DNA of 64,000 nt from contig JBITNC010000001.1 in NCBI GenBank assembly GCA_050084985.1, positions 49,600,001-49,664,000 of the forward strand, written 5' to 3'. Positions 22,441 to 34,620 of this stretch are shown here, piece by piece (within the stretch, counting starts at the first letter, position 1; every line of letters begins with the position of its first letter). Made by a program: the position numbers and the translations under genes. The DNA is from Nageia nagi (Eukaryota > Pinophyta). The notes under the pieces are model-generated. The model saw nothing but the letters and a program-made list of their open reading frames with translations, had not been told where the DNA came from and searched no databases.

Positions 22441-23398
22441 TATTTTTCTTTCCTTTGCATTTTTTTACATTTCCATTTCTTTTATTCTTTTCCTCTATTT
22501 TTTTTTATAGCAAACAATTTCTTTGTGACCTTGAATGCCACAATAGTTACAATTGCCATCAAACTTTTCCTTAGGATAAGGAGTGTTTGCTTTGTCTTTT
22601 CCATCTCTTTACTTGAAACGATTGTTGTTGCCATTATTCCTGCTACTATGGTTGTTGTTCCTATTGTTCCTGTTGCTATTGTAGCCATTACCTCTTTTCT
22701 CAAACCTTTTAGAGGAAGAAGGATAAGAGTTCTTTTGATGATTAAACTTTTTTCTTGAAATGAGTTTTGGTTGCACCAAGGGCAACGTTATTATCTTAAG
22801 GAGAAGAAATCAACATCTTATTATTAAAGGTTTCCTCATGCTTCAAAAGGTGCCTAGACAGATTCTCAAGGGAGATGACTTCTTCTTCATCATCAAGCCT
22901 TATTTTCATAACTGTTATAAAGTTCCCAAACTTTGAAAAGAGGCTTTGAAGAATGATGAATACCATGAACTCATCATTGATCTAATTGCATCCACAAGCA
23001 ATAAGTTGGATCCTTAGATCAATAATTTTATTCAAGTAGATAGCCATATTTTTATCTTCCCTTTGACAAGATTGAAGTAACTTTTAGAGAATGGTTAACC
23101 TTCTTGAAAAGTTTAAACCAAGGTAGATTTGTTTAAGCTTATCCCACACTTCCTTAGCTAAGGTTGAAGAGGAAATCATTAGGAGCACATCATCTAAAAC
23201 TGCATGATAAATCATGGAGGTTAACAACTTATTCTTTATGTTGTAAGCCTCTAGTGCTTTCTAATCTATAGGAGGTACAAAGTTCTTATTCATTGTTTGC
23301 CATAGCTTCTTTACCTATAATTTGGCTCTCATATGAGATTCCCAAATTCCATAGTTGGAACCATCAAAAATGTGTTTGGATAAAAAGAATTCTTCCAT
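22441..23398 (-). pseudogene. Copia gag, family A (A3)
   Basis: Minus strand. ATG at 23396-23398 in the context CAAATGGAAG. The N-terminal and UBN2-type capsid region runs to about 22800. A basic FKRKSSFDG-like linker with Asn/Gly/Thr repeats follows (22620-22700). A complete CCHC knuckle, CNYCGIQGHKEIVC, lies at about 22500-22560. Several stops occur upstream of it. Confidence 0.84.
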
Positions 23399-23500
23399 TT
23401 GCTTCTCTTGGTTTTACCTCAACAAGGGAGTGTAAGATGGGGAATGATATATTTTCAAGATGAAAAACTTCCACACCAAGAAGAAGAGCTTCCACACCAT

Positions 23501-23512
23501 GCTCTGATACCA
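23501..23512 (-). other. Primer binding site of A3
   Basis: GCTCTGATACCA on the plus strand is the exact complement of TGGTATCAGAGC, the canonical initiator-tRNA-Met site. It sits 2 bp from the LTR edge. Confidence 0.92.
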
Positions 23513-23514
23513 AA

Positions 23515-24018
23515 CGAAAGAATTGAACTATAACAAGAACAATCCTAAACTACCAAGATCACATGAAAGCTCTCAATTCACATCTAACAAACTCATAAAT
23601 AAGATAATCTCACAAAGTAACTCAAGATGTAAAGTGGTTCCTCCAACTAGGAGTACGTCCACTAACTAGATCTTTACTTCAATCACAAATACAACTCTCT
23701 TACAATCCTCCTAATCTCAACTCCTGCACTTCTATCCTATACCATAACTTTACTCGACAATTGGTATATGATCACAAAAATGGAGCCTTCCATTTATAGA
23801 CCAAAATTCCTCTTTGGATCACCCTTTTATCCAATGTACAAAAGCATGACATGCACATCCTTTTACCCAAGGGGCATGCTCATAACATGGAGTGTAGGAC
23901 AAGTTACATTATCATATTCACTTAAATATTTAAGGTATCAAATGATACCCTTAAATATTAGTGATTTACATAGAGGATTTAATACAACCTTTACAATAAT
24001 GCATTATAAATTCCAACA
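23515..24018 (-). repeat. 5' LTR of A3
   Basis: 504 bp. The inner end is CG on the plus strand where CA/TG is expected (one transition). The outer end is ...ttccaaca at 24018. Confidence 0.9.
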
Positions 24019-25171
24019 AAGATAACAAGTTCCTTTGTAATTTAGGAAGATATAAAATATCATAAAGAACATCTAAGAATCTAGGCAATTTGAGCCCGAT
24101 GGTGCCAATTCCTGATGGTTTAATGTTGGATGTATTTACAAAGCACATTGCACCTTTAATATTATCATTCATCTCCTCCAAGAAAGCTCACATGATAAGT
24201 TGCACCAATGTTAAGCAACCACACATCTTCCCAAGATGTGAATGAGGTATTGAACACATCTCCATTAATATCAATATTACATTCAACAATCACAAAGTGA
24301 GAAAAATCAAAATTCTTATTTTTATCATCATGATGCTCCCTCTTCTTATGTTTTTCTTTGATATTCTCCCATGGATTCCAACAAGTTTTGGAATCATGTC
24401 CCTTTTTTTCACATTGAACATAATGAAGATTATCTTTTACTCCTTTTTCACCTTGATTATATGCAACCTTTGCTTATGAAATTATTCCTTACACGATCAT
24501 ACATGCTAATTTATCCTTGAGAAGAATCATGAGTTGGATTCTTTCCCTTTTAAGTAATGCACAATGTGTCTCAAATAGATTCAACAATCTTCTTGCCAAA
24601 AGCCTTCTCACGTTTCACAATCTTATTTTTCAAAGTGTCAAAAGTGAAGGCCTTTAATTGTTCATTAGCTCGAAAGGACTCAAGATAGTGGAAATAAGTG
24701 GGGTAGATATCCTTAATCAATTTTACAAGAATAATGTCAATATTCACACCTAAAGCCTCTATGTCATGCATGATGGCTCTAATTTCAAAAACTAATGCCA
24801 TGGGATCACTATCTTTCAACTCAAGGTTGAAGAGCTTCAATTGTAACTAAATCAATTCTAACTCTAAATGGGAGTCATACAAATCCTTAAACTTCTGAAA
24901 AGCACTCCATGTATATTTTATGGATTTGATATGATGATTGACCTTCTCATAACTTATCGAAGCACCAATCAACGTGTAGGTCTTTTTATCCTTAACTTTC
25001 TAAATTGCCAATTATTTTGCATCCATGGGTTTGATGGGAGTTGTGTCTCTATAAAAATGCTCTCCCAAAAGTAATTAATGGTTAAAAGTGTCCTCAATAT
25101 TCCTTGACCACTCTAGATAATTCTCTTTTCCAATTAGTACAACACCAACAATTGTTACAAAGGAATGCATC
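24019..25171 (-). pseudogene. Family C copia gag and protease start (C1)
   Basis: Minus strand. ATG at 25169-25171, then MHSFVTIVGVVLIGKENYLE, the start of a copia gag. The UBN2-type core (24840-24571) includes MKLFNLELKDSDPMALVFEI and RANEQLKAFTFDTLK. A zinc knuckle (YVQCEKKGHDSKTC, 24400-24470) has lost its first Cys to Tyr. The protease start reads LNIGATYHVS, where D-T-G is expected (Asp to Asn, Thr to Ile), followed by PRFLDVLYDILYLPKLQRN. The block ends where A3 is inserted. Confidence 0.82.
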
Positions 25172-25583
25172 TTTTACAATATTTTCAAAAATCATAAATA
25201 TCTTTACAAAATTTATTTACCACCTCCCAAATGAAAGAAGAGAAAAATACACACAATTACAAAATCAAAATAATTATTCACAAATACATCTTTTTACTAA
25301 CACAATTATCTTTAACATCACCTTCATAACCTAAATCAAATTTTCTTTTTATATTTTCCTAATAGTATTTTATATCAACAATCAAATGTTCAAGGTAACC
25401 ATAAGATATTAAATGTTCAAACATAATAAAAACATGTTTTAGGAGCAACCGGATAATAGAAACCATATCCTTCCAAACGAGACTCAACACCATCACCCCT
25501 CAGATTGAATGAAGGGCAACAAGTTGATATATCAAACAAATGATCCGAACAACCAACAAACAAATGTGATGTGCAAGGTACCA
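25172..25583 (-). other. Family C 5' terminal region (C1)
   Basis: Non-coding. It is homologous to 62180-62383 in C2, and both end at the same bases (ggtacca on plus, TGGTACC on minus), after which the flanks are unrelated. A TG-starting terminus suits an LTR 5' end, but I could not find the inner LTR boundary or a PBS. Confidence 0.5.
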
Positions 25584-25860
25584 ACAACCAACAAAGCATA
25601 AACAAATGGTCTTACAACACAAATGGATGATAAAAAAAACAGAGTCAAAAGGAAGTGACGCGTCACATTGCATAGAAAAGTCGATAAGGCGAGCATCAGA
25701 GATGGCAGGCTCCACAACAGATGGCAGAAGTCCAACTACATACGCAGAAGACTCGTGAGGATACACAAGTTTGTAATGGACGTCAGTTCTACAGCACTGG
25801 AAATAATCGTCGTGCAGCCACGACCGAAGGAATAGCACTGAAACTAATCCTTTGGTTTTG
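25584..25860. other. GC-richer unassigned patch
   Basis: Less AT-rich than its surroundings, with CpG-containing words. Both strands have an open stretch. On the minus strand this is 25838-25500 (LRSWLHDDYFQCC, YPHESSAYVVGLLPS), which runs across the end of C1. I recognise neither protein. It may be an old exon or another element's end. Confidence 0.35.
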
Positions 25861-26775
25861 ATTATACATCAACTATAAACTTTTGAAATTCTGAAGGGAT
25901 AAAAAGTACTTTATTGGTTGTCATAAGATCACATGGCCGAGGAGTTTTCATGGCATTATAAAATTGAATTGACATTGAAGGTTCAATACTACATCCTTGT
26001 ATACAACTTTTTTGAATATGATGAATTCAAATGTTTGAAAGGAAACGCTTACAATAATGGAAAACTGTTCAAGATAAATTCAAATGAAAGTTAAATGTTA
26101 TATAAATTAACAATAATTTATCTTTATTATTAAACAAAAAAAAATTGTTTATGTTTAATGGTGGTTGAAGAATTAGATGAGTTATATTATAAAAATATTC
26201 ATGTATCAAATTTATTGCTTTAAGATAGTATAAAAAAATGATATCATCTTTTAAATTAATGTTTTTAAGTTGTTTCATTATTTGTATTGTTCGTAGTTAT
26301 TGTAAAAAATTGAAATTTGATATTAAGATATTTGGGTGATCAAAAATAATGAACAAGAAGAGAGCATCTAGTACAGCTTCTAGATGTAAGAGTAAGTACA
26401 CAAAAAAGAGTGTCTAATACAATAAACTTGCAACCAGAGGAAGTGAACATAGTGGGTTTAGCAGTAATGTGCCAATAGATGATCCTTTTAGAGTCTTTAA
26501 GATTTATGTGATGCTTCTGATTTGTAGTTTCATGTGGTTGAAAATAAGATGCGATAAAATGATCACTTTCTATTTAAGGTGGGGTGGCTTCCCTAATATA
26601 AAGTGCAACACATTTTTGGTCATCATAATTCATCCAAGATTTCAAAGTATGGGTACCCTTGAATAATTAATGAAATCGATCTCAAAGTGTGGACACCCTT
26701 GAATAATTTGAATAATTAATAAATTGTTGGAAATTTATTGCTATTATAAGCATGAAGGTTTCTTAGGAACTGTGT
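25861..26775. other. AT-rich intergenic DNA
   Basis: No LTR, PBS, domain or convincing open frame seen. Short homopolymer runs only. Confidence 0.6.
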
Positions 26776-26989
26776 ATGAAGAAATGTTGGAGTATTGATT
26801 TTAGCTGTCTTACTGCAACATGCAATTCTTTTACCTGAAAGCAAATTTGGATTCTCATGTGCAAACATATTCCATATGATATGAAGAAATGTTGTTGGAA
26901 TATTGATTTTAGCCGTCTTACTGTAACATGCAATTCTTTTTGTTTGAAAGCAAATTTGGTTTCTAATATGAAAACATATTCCATATAAT
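26776..26989. repeat. 105-bp tandem duplication
   Basis: Two adjacent copies start with atgaagaaatgttg at 26776 and 26881. Both contain ttgattttagc, gtcttactg, aacatgcaattctttt and acatattccatat. The second copy has 3 extra bases. A short third piece (aacatattccttgtaatatag) follows. An open frame across it on the minus strand is only the repeat read twice. Confidence 0.88.
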
Positions 26990-29900
26990 ATAGAATGTGT
27001 TTCAGTATAATGTTAACATATTCCTTGTAATATAGAATCTGTTTTAAGTAACAATCTTGGTTTGTTTCTTCGTGTTAAGAAAGTTTTGTAAGCAAAACTC
27101 AAATGTAAGTTAACTTACAAACCTGATCTATAGAGAAGTTAGGGTAAAATATGCCCAACATTCTGATAGAAATTTTTTGCTGTTGACTTTACTCTTACTA
27201 AAGAAAATACAAATTGTAATGTGCTCCTAAAAATGCAAGCTACATTTGATCCCTAATGTTCATCTTATTTTAATCGTAAAATAAATAAACAAACCTTTGT
27301 TATATTTAGAATTTATCTATATTGTCAGAATTAAATACCTTTTTGTTGTGGTTCTATTAAGAGTAACATAATCACATCACATCAGAGGACCTGCTACCGA
27401 GTTTTCATTTTACAAAAACAATGGAAACCTAACTTTTGAAAAAGCCAAATGAATACCCAAATGTCTACTGTGATTAAGACACTACAGTATTTGTTATTGT
27501 ATACTTTTAGATGAATTTCGGTGGTAATAGTCAGTTTGTGCATGTTGAGTACAGATGAAAATGGAACATTCAAAGCGTTATCTATGTTTCGAGTCTTTTG
27601 TAGCTATTCTATTGAAACTTGTATCATGCTCTTAGGCCAAACTAGCAGAAGCAGTGGCCAGTTTATTGTTTTGAAAACACCTTTATGCTTTTATTAAAAC
27701 GAAACAACATTTTGTTGCCTGTTTGACTTTGAGTTTGCTGAAGTTTTGTAGTTTTGTTCATTATCCTTTTGCTATCTACAAAAATTCAACAGAGACTCTT
27801 TCCATCCTTTGACATTTGGAAAAACATGCTGAACTGAATTTACCAAACAAGATTAGTGTATCTGCCTTTAAACCCAATGGTTTGTAACATCTATCAAATT
27901 TTGTCTAAAGATAAAATCAATCATTTATATATAATAAATGATTGATTTTAACAAGATATTCACTTTATTTTGGTTTATGTACATATTTGTTGTAAATGGT
28001 AATAAATAATTAATTAGTTTTTTTTTTTTAAAGAATTTAATATAATAAGAAATCATAGATTATTAACATAATTGAAAATTTTGGATGTAATAAATTTAGT
28101 TTTACATTTACATAGTTATAGTTTTTCACTTCTGTTGTTCAAATAACAAACATAACATTGTGAAAAAAAATGATCAGCCTGTCAATTCAATTTCTGCAAG
28201 AATTAAGTCAGCTTCGATATTTAGCTTTGTATTGCTCCATGAACAATAGCTAAAGATCTTTGAATAATATTAAATAAAATAAGATATGTATTAATATCCT
28301 TTACACTTAATGCTTTCTAAGATTTATATAACTTTGTTTAAAAATAAATATATATCATCCATTTATTTAGATAATTGTTTTCCCTTGTTTTTTAATAAGA
28401 TTATGATTCATACTCGTCAAGCTTTTTTTTGGTTTGTTTTGGTGTATAAATTTGTTACAAATATTAATAAATAATTAATATGAAATGATTTTTTAAATAA
28501 TTGAACATTGTTAGAAATCATAGGATGTATTGTAGTTTTACCTATAGTTATAATTTGATGTTTAATTTTAAGATTAAGTTTTGTTATATAATTGATTTAC
28601 CACCTTATTTACAATTATATTGCTTATATCTTTTTCATTCAACTTTGTCAATATTTTTTTTTTTTTTATATATTAGTATTAGTAGGTTTCAAATCAGTTT
28701 TTTTTTTTTTTTTTTATCTCTTAAATTTTTCATCTTTTGGAATGTAATTTTGTTAAGAAATTTAGAATTGGATCCACAATAGTTGCAATGAGTGGATCTT
28801 GAATAATAATAATAAAATTTATGATTTTTTATTTTTACTTTTTCCTTGTATTTTTCATAAATTTAACAAACTTATTTTCTTAATAAATAGTTAAATGAAG
28901 CAATTGTTTTGCAAAAATAAAAAGATATTTTATTTCACTACACAAATAATAATTAGATTTTGTTACAATTATTTAACCATTAAGATGCTTATTCATGATT
29001 TATTATTATTTTTGGTTGTCAAACCAAAAGCTATTATTTTTCAACCAAGAAAATTATTGAAAGTGCTTATTGGAAAAGGGGAAAGAGAAAAGCTTAACCT
29101 TGTATTCATTTAAAGGTTATTTATATATATATTTTTTCAATAAGATTCACATTGTAGTTTAATTTTTTTAGATTTAAATTTTGATGTGTTATTTTTATAA
29201 GGAAAGGTTGAAATGTGAAAATTAATTAGTTTAAGATTGGATGTTGTTGTTTTTTTAGTAATGTTGATTAAGAAGGGGATTTTGAAAAGGTCATAACATT
29301 TTTTGGGTATGGAATAATGTATCAACTTTGGTTAGCGAGTTAAGAGACAAGTGAGTATGAAGATATCCTCATTGAAGGTCCCAATGTTCAACTCCCACCA
29401 TCTAAATTGGTGATACTTAAAAATCCTTGATAGGTCCTATAAATCAATAAGTTTAAACTTCTTGTTAATTGTTGAATTTACTTTTACTTTTATTATAGTT
29501 TAATTTTTCTAGGCTTAAAGTTAGATGTGTTATTTTCATAAGGGATAGAGTTAAATATGAAGTTGAATTAGTGTAAGATGAATTTTTTCTATATCAATTA
29601 AGAGGGGATTTTTAAAAAGATTACCAAACCTTTTTGTATGTGGAATAATTTGTACCTTTTAAATTCTATATTTGAGATATATCATTGACATGTAAGTGTT
29701 GAACTTTAAACTTGGAATGTCATTTATATCATTTGAGTTTCTTTCACATTCACTTATCTCCCAATTCCTCTTAACACAAAGGTTATAGTTTAATATGGGA
29801 TGTTTTTATTTATAAAGATATGAGATTTTTGTTTTAACTTAAAAACATTAATATAAGATGGAAAAGTCTAATATTAACAATGATATAAAATACTATGTCA

Positions 29901-30159
29901 AAAATATGATGTAATGTTCATTGCTTGCTAAGTTTTTGAAATAATTTTCTTACCATTCAAACATTTTAAGGGTGTGAATTTGTGCCAAGCCATGTATTAA
30001 CTCCAAATTTGAAACTCAAGTACAATCACAAAGTATATACAAATATATCAAAAAATGACCCTTAATTGGTTTCACCTTCCAAGTGTGGTCATTTAACTTC
30101 ACCTAGACTCTTCTTATTCATATTTCTACGCATCCTTGGAATTTCTCTAACATTAAATC
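26990..30159. other. AT-rich intergenic DNA
   Basis: No gene or element identified. It holds long T runs (about 28020, 28645-28720), a hairpin at 27912-27950, and two diverged copies of a ~180-bp sequence (about 29150-29330 and 29497-29670, both with gtttaattttt, gatgtgttatttt and taagagg/aagaagggg words). A weak tRNA-promoter-like pair of boxes lies at 29328-29396. Confidence 0.55.
27912..27950. repeat. Perfect 17-bp inverted repeat with 5-nt loop
   Basis: Left arm taaaatcaatcatttat (27912-27928) and right arm ataaatgattgatttta (27934-27950) are exact reverse complements. No coding context. It could be a MITE core or a chance AT-rich hairpin. Confidence 0.85.
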
Positions 30160-30654
30160 TGTTGGAATATATGCATTATTGTAAAGGTTATGTAATAATC
30201 TTCTATGTAAGTTCACTAATACTTAAAGGTATAATTTGATACCTTAAGTATTTAATGAATATGATAATGTAACTTTTCCTACACTCCATGACATGAGCAT
30301 GCCCCTTAGGTAATAGAATGTGCATGTCATGCTTTTGTACATTGGATTAAAGGGTGATCCAAAGAGGGATTTTGGCCTATAAATAGAAGGATCCCTCTTT
30401 GTGATCACACATCAATTTGCAGAGAAAATTTATGCTATAAAATAGTGTTTAGAAGAAAAGTGTAGGAGGATTATAAGAGTTCATATTTGTTAAGGAGAGA
30501 GATCTAGTTAGTGGATGTACTCCTAGTTGGAGGAACCATTTACATCTTGCGTTATCTTTGTGAGATTGCTTTGTGAGTTATTTAAATGTGATTTGTGAGC
30601 TTACTTGTGATCTTAGGAATTTAGAGTTGTTCATGTTATATTTCAATTCTCTTA
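30160..30654 (+). repeat. 5' LTR of A4
   Basis: 495 bp, TGTTGGAATATATG... to ...TTCTCTTA (final CA now TA). TATA box at 30379-30386. The PBS follows immediately. Confidence 0.9.
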
Positions 30655-30656
30655 TT

Positions 30657-30668
30657 TGGTATAAGAGC
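30657..30668 (+). other. Primer binding site of A4
   Basis: TGGTATAAGAGC, one mismatch from the initiator-tRNA-Met site. Confidence 0.85.
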
Positions 30669-30759
30669 ATCTTGGAGGCTCCTCTCTACATACTTGGTGT
30701 TGAGGCTCTTCATCTTCAACTTAGAGGTCCTCATTCTTTATCTTTCACTCCATTGTGAG

Positions 30760-33614
30760 GTAAAAGTTATTCAAGGTATAATCTTACTTTACTTTATCTT
30801 GGATTACTAACATATTTTGTGTTATGATAATGTTTGTTTATGATAAATTTGCTCAAAATAATAATATATTTAGATGCATTTTTTTTATACTAACATGTCT
30901 TATTATTAGTTGTAACTTGTTAAAATTTCCTATTATATTGCTATAATTTGGCATATACCTTTTTTTTTTGAGGTTTTACTATATCAAAAGTTTGAGTAAA
31001 TTTTTTTTTTCCTTCAAATCTACATGCAAAATCTTAATTTTTTTTTATACTAACAAAAAGGGAGTTATTTTTTTTACAAAATATATAAGTATTTTTTCTT
31101 CAAAAAAATTGATTTGTGGAAATGTTAAATAAAAGGTTGCATTTATGAATTATATATAAGGATTTCATTTATGATTTTAATACTAAAAAGAAGGTATTTC
31201 TATTATATATAATCACTTTTTTTAAAGGAGGCAAAATAAAATATATTCCTTGTACTATATTCGTTATATATGGGAAGGAAAATTAAATTTTTCCTTTTAA
31301 AGATATAACAATAAAAAAATTGAAAAGAGAGCAATGACAACCTCCCTCCTCCTCATTGTAGCCACCTCCCTCCTATTGCGACCTAATGTAGCCTTTGTTT
31401 TGGCCTCAAATTTACAAACAAATCAACAAGGCTTGTATGGCCAATAAGCTCTGATAGATGGTGTGACTCATCCCTTTTGCGACCACCTCAGTGGCCACCT
31501 CACTCCCCCTTAGCTCATCAAAGTATTCTGCATAAGTTTTTCTTATTTTTTGTCAAAGCATGGGCATGGCATTTACCTTTGTCTAGGCTATCGTTGAGAC
31601 TATGACCCTAAATACAACCAAGCATGTCCATAACATCATCATGATCTTGACCTAAGTCCTCTTTGACTACTTTGATTTTGGATCCTCTTCTCTTGTCTTT
31701 GCTTTATGCAATGCAATGGTGATGAATCCTCCTCGATGAATTCTCTTATGGCTCTATGTTGGTGCTTTTTCTCCCTTTTTTTTCTAACCTATCGTAAGTG
31801 ATAAAGGAGGAATCAAGACCCTTTTATCCGATCGATGTGTTGTTCTCCATACATGTTGTGTTGGCACCCACCATCTGAGTCTATTCTCGCCCTCCACTTG
31901 AGGCCTCTATCTCATGTTCTCCCTTTACCATAAAACACTACCCTTTCAATGCTAGATATCCTTGTAGGCATTGCTCCTCCTCCATGTGCATTGCCATCCA
32001 TTCCCTTATCCTTTTATTTTTTTTGCTCAAACAATGGTGTATCCTTTTTATTTCCTGGTCAACTCATTGCATCTTAAGTCTTATTGAATTCCATTTTGAG
32101 TTGCATGAAGTAAGAATTTAAACTTAGCATTAAGTTTGCATTTGCTTTTCATTTAATTTTTGTAGACTTAGTACTTTTCTTAAATATTTCCTTGTTGAAA
32201 GGGTTTAACCAAAATCAAATCTTATTATTTGATATCTTTTTAAAATTTTGAGACATAGGAGTATTTTAAAAATAAAAAGGGGTACTTTACTCTTATTTTT
32301 GAGTAAACTCTAATTATTTAAAGTAAATTTTTGAAGCTATATAAGGTATTTTTTTCTTCTCTAAAAAGATAAATGATTTAGGCATTATAATTAAGGGAAT
32401 TAATACTAAATTTTTTATGGTGAAAATTTGGCATCATTTCCTTAAATTTAATTTCTTTCTCCTAAAAGTTAAGAGTGATTATTCCTTTATATAGTGCAAA
32501 TATCGTATTATCTTTTAGTTAATTATATTTCTTAAAAATTGCAAAGGTCTTATTGCCTAAGTGATCATTGAAGGGATCAAGATCATGCTTTTTTAAATAA
32601 AAAGGGGGAATCTTTTATGAATATTTTTTACTTAAAAATTTAGATTCTTACGACAAAGTTTCATTTTTATTACTTAGATTTTAAGTGTATATTTTTTGAT
32701 AAAATATTTATGCAAAGATGAACTTATGCAATTATGAAAATAATACATTTTTATGCCTCTCTTAAGTATTTATCTTTTTGATAAATTTCTTATGCAAATT
32801 TATAAATGACTTGTGGAAATATATGTAAAGATGTCCTTTAGGGGTTAGTAAACAAAACCCATTGGACACTTAGGTTTCAAATTTTTGAATGGATGATATT
32901 TTAATTATGCTCTTTTACTTTATGTTTTGATTTTAATTTAGTTGCTTATGCAAATCAAAATGCAAACATTGAAATGAGAAACCCACTAAAATGAATACAT
33001 CCGCACATACATTCTGCAACATGATTTGTTTAGGGATCCATGAGGTGAGGATAGATGGACTAGTACCTTTAAGTTCGATGATCCAAATGGTGAAAAGTTC
33101 ATACTTCTCAATTGATCCTAAGTCCTCTATTGGTCTAGACATAACTCCAATAGGTGGATAGGCATGTGTGTAGTGATACCACAAGTTTGCATGTCTATTC
33201 AGACATTATCTTGATAACCTAGAAGGATAAATTAAAACCTAATCAAGATTAATAATTTATTGATCCAATAAACATCATAACCTTAGAAAATAGTAGGTAC
33301 TTCTCCTTGTGAGAGTATAATACTGACCAAGGTGAACTAGTTGAGGAATGGTAGTACTTGGGCTTCTCTTGTGTGGGCATCCTAGTGAAAGCCTAATTTT
33401 TAAACAAGAAAATAAGCCTCAAAAATGTCACTCTACATCTATGGTTCTTGAGATGAGAAATGTATTTGGATACATGAATTATTATTTGAGTTGTAAAATA
33501 TTTGCTCTAGTGAAATAAATCATGCATGTCTTTTGTGTTAAAATAAACATGTATTTTTATTTAACATATAATGTTGTTAACCACATGGTTATTATTTTTC
33601 ATATTCTTATGTAG
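30760..33614 (+). other. Putative 5'-UTR intron in A4 leader (2855 bp)
   Basis: Starts GTAAAAG after tgtgag and ends tcttatgtAG before CAAATGGGAG. The core at about 31330-32050 is C/T-rich (repeated cacctcc-type words) and unlike the cores in A1, A5 and A6. The parts around it (for example 33050-33440) align with them. No open frame in it is conserved between copies. Confidence 0.5.
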
Positions 33615-33617
33615 CAA

Positions 33618-34620
33618 ATGGGAGAATCCTTTTTACCTAAACAATTCTTGATAGTTCCAATTTTGGTATTTGGAAACCTCAAATGAGAGCTAAATTGTAG
33701 GCAAGAAAGCTTTGGCAAATAGTAAATGATAACCTTATACCTCCTACAAATGAGAAGGCACTAAAGGCTTACAACATGAAGAATGAGTTGGCAACCTCCA
33801 TGATCTTTCATGAGTTTCAGATGATGTGCTTCTGTTGATTCTTTTTTCAACCTTAATAAAGGAAGCTTGGGATAAGCTTAAGCAAATCTACTTTGGTTCA
33901 AAGTTTTCAAGAAGGTTTACTATTATCCAAAAGCTATTTCAATCTCGTCAAATAAAAGATGAAAATGTGGCTATCTACTTGAATAAAATCATTAACCTTA
34001 GGACCCAACTTGTTACTTATGGGTGCAATTGGATCAATGATGAGTTCATGGTATTCATCATTATTCAAAGCCTTTCTTCAAAGGTTGGAAACTTTATGAT
34101 GATTATGAAAATAAGGCTTGATAATGAAAAAGAAATCTTCTCCTTTAAGAACCTTTTAGGCTCTTTTTGAAGTATGAGGAAATCTTTAATAAAAAGGTAT
34201 TGAAATCTTCTCTTAAGGATAATAATATTGCTCTTAGAGCAACCAAAACCCCTTTTAAGAAGAAGTTCAACCATGCAAAGAAATATTATCCTTCTTCCTC
34301 TAAAAGGTTTGAGAAAAGAGGCAATGGCTACAACAATAGTAGGAACAATGGCAATAATGACAACAAAAGAAAAAATAACAAAGCAGGAATAATGGTAATA
34401 AAAAACCTCTTTAAGAAAAGAGATAAAAAAGTTAAAAAATAATTCTTACCCTAAGTTTGATGGTAATTATAATTATTGTGTCATCCAAGATCATAAAGAA
34501 GTTGATTGTCTAAAAAGAAAAGAGAAAAAAAGAAAAAAAGAAATGGAAATGTAAAGAAGTTCAAAGGAAAGAAGAATGTTCAAGTTGATTTTGCTACGAT
34601 GCTCTACTCCATGTTCTACT
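33618..34620 (+). pseudogene. Copia gag, family A (A4)
   Basis: ATG at 33618. The first codons read MGESFLPK and then shift frame. The capsid core (33826-34170) has LKQIYFGSKFSRRFTIIQKL, ENVAIYLNKIINLRTQL and CNWINDEFMVFIIIQSLSSK. A basic, Asn-rich linker follows (34167-34442). The knuckle at about 34465-34510 has lost its first Cys (NYNYC...H...C). It is broken by at least two frameshifts. Confidence 0.86.

Larger units (their letters stand above)
18169..24018 (-). mobile_element. Family A copia element A3, two LTRs, short leader
   Basis: A 5.85-kb minus-strand element with both LTRs, a perfect PBS, PPT, gag and pol. Unlike A1, A4, A5 and A6 it lacks the 2.7-2.9 kb leader segment. Only 16 nt (gtaaaaccaagagaag) separate ...gag from CAAATGG at the gag start. 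It keeps an intact gag zinc knuckle and the integrase Glu, so it is among the better preserved copies. Its protease triad is broken (D-S-S) and pol has frameshifts. It interrupts C1 between protease and pre-integrase. The 5-bp flanks (tagaa, aagat) do not match, so I cannot show a TSD. Confidence 0.88.
17549..25583 (-). mobile_element. Family C copia element C1, partial, with A3 nested inside
   Basis: Two blocks of minus-strand copia coding sequence flank A3. The right block (24019-25583) has 5' terminal sequence, gag, a zinc knuckle and protease. The left block (17549-18168) has the pre-integrase and integrase start. Read together on the minus strand they are in the correct order. C differs clearly from family A in sequence. 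RT, RNase H and the 3' LTR are absent, because A2 borders integrase at 17548. The outer 5' terminus (TGGTACC on the minus strand, 25583) is shared with C2. Confidence 0.72.

Noticed and set aside
18164-24023. Target site duplication for A3
   Set aside because: The 5-bp flanks (tagaa and aagat) do not match, and a few codons of C1 seem to be missing at the site.
26763-26984. Minus-strand open frame with internally repeated protein
   Set aside because: It is the 105-bp tandem DNA duplication read twice.
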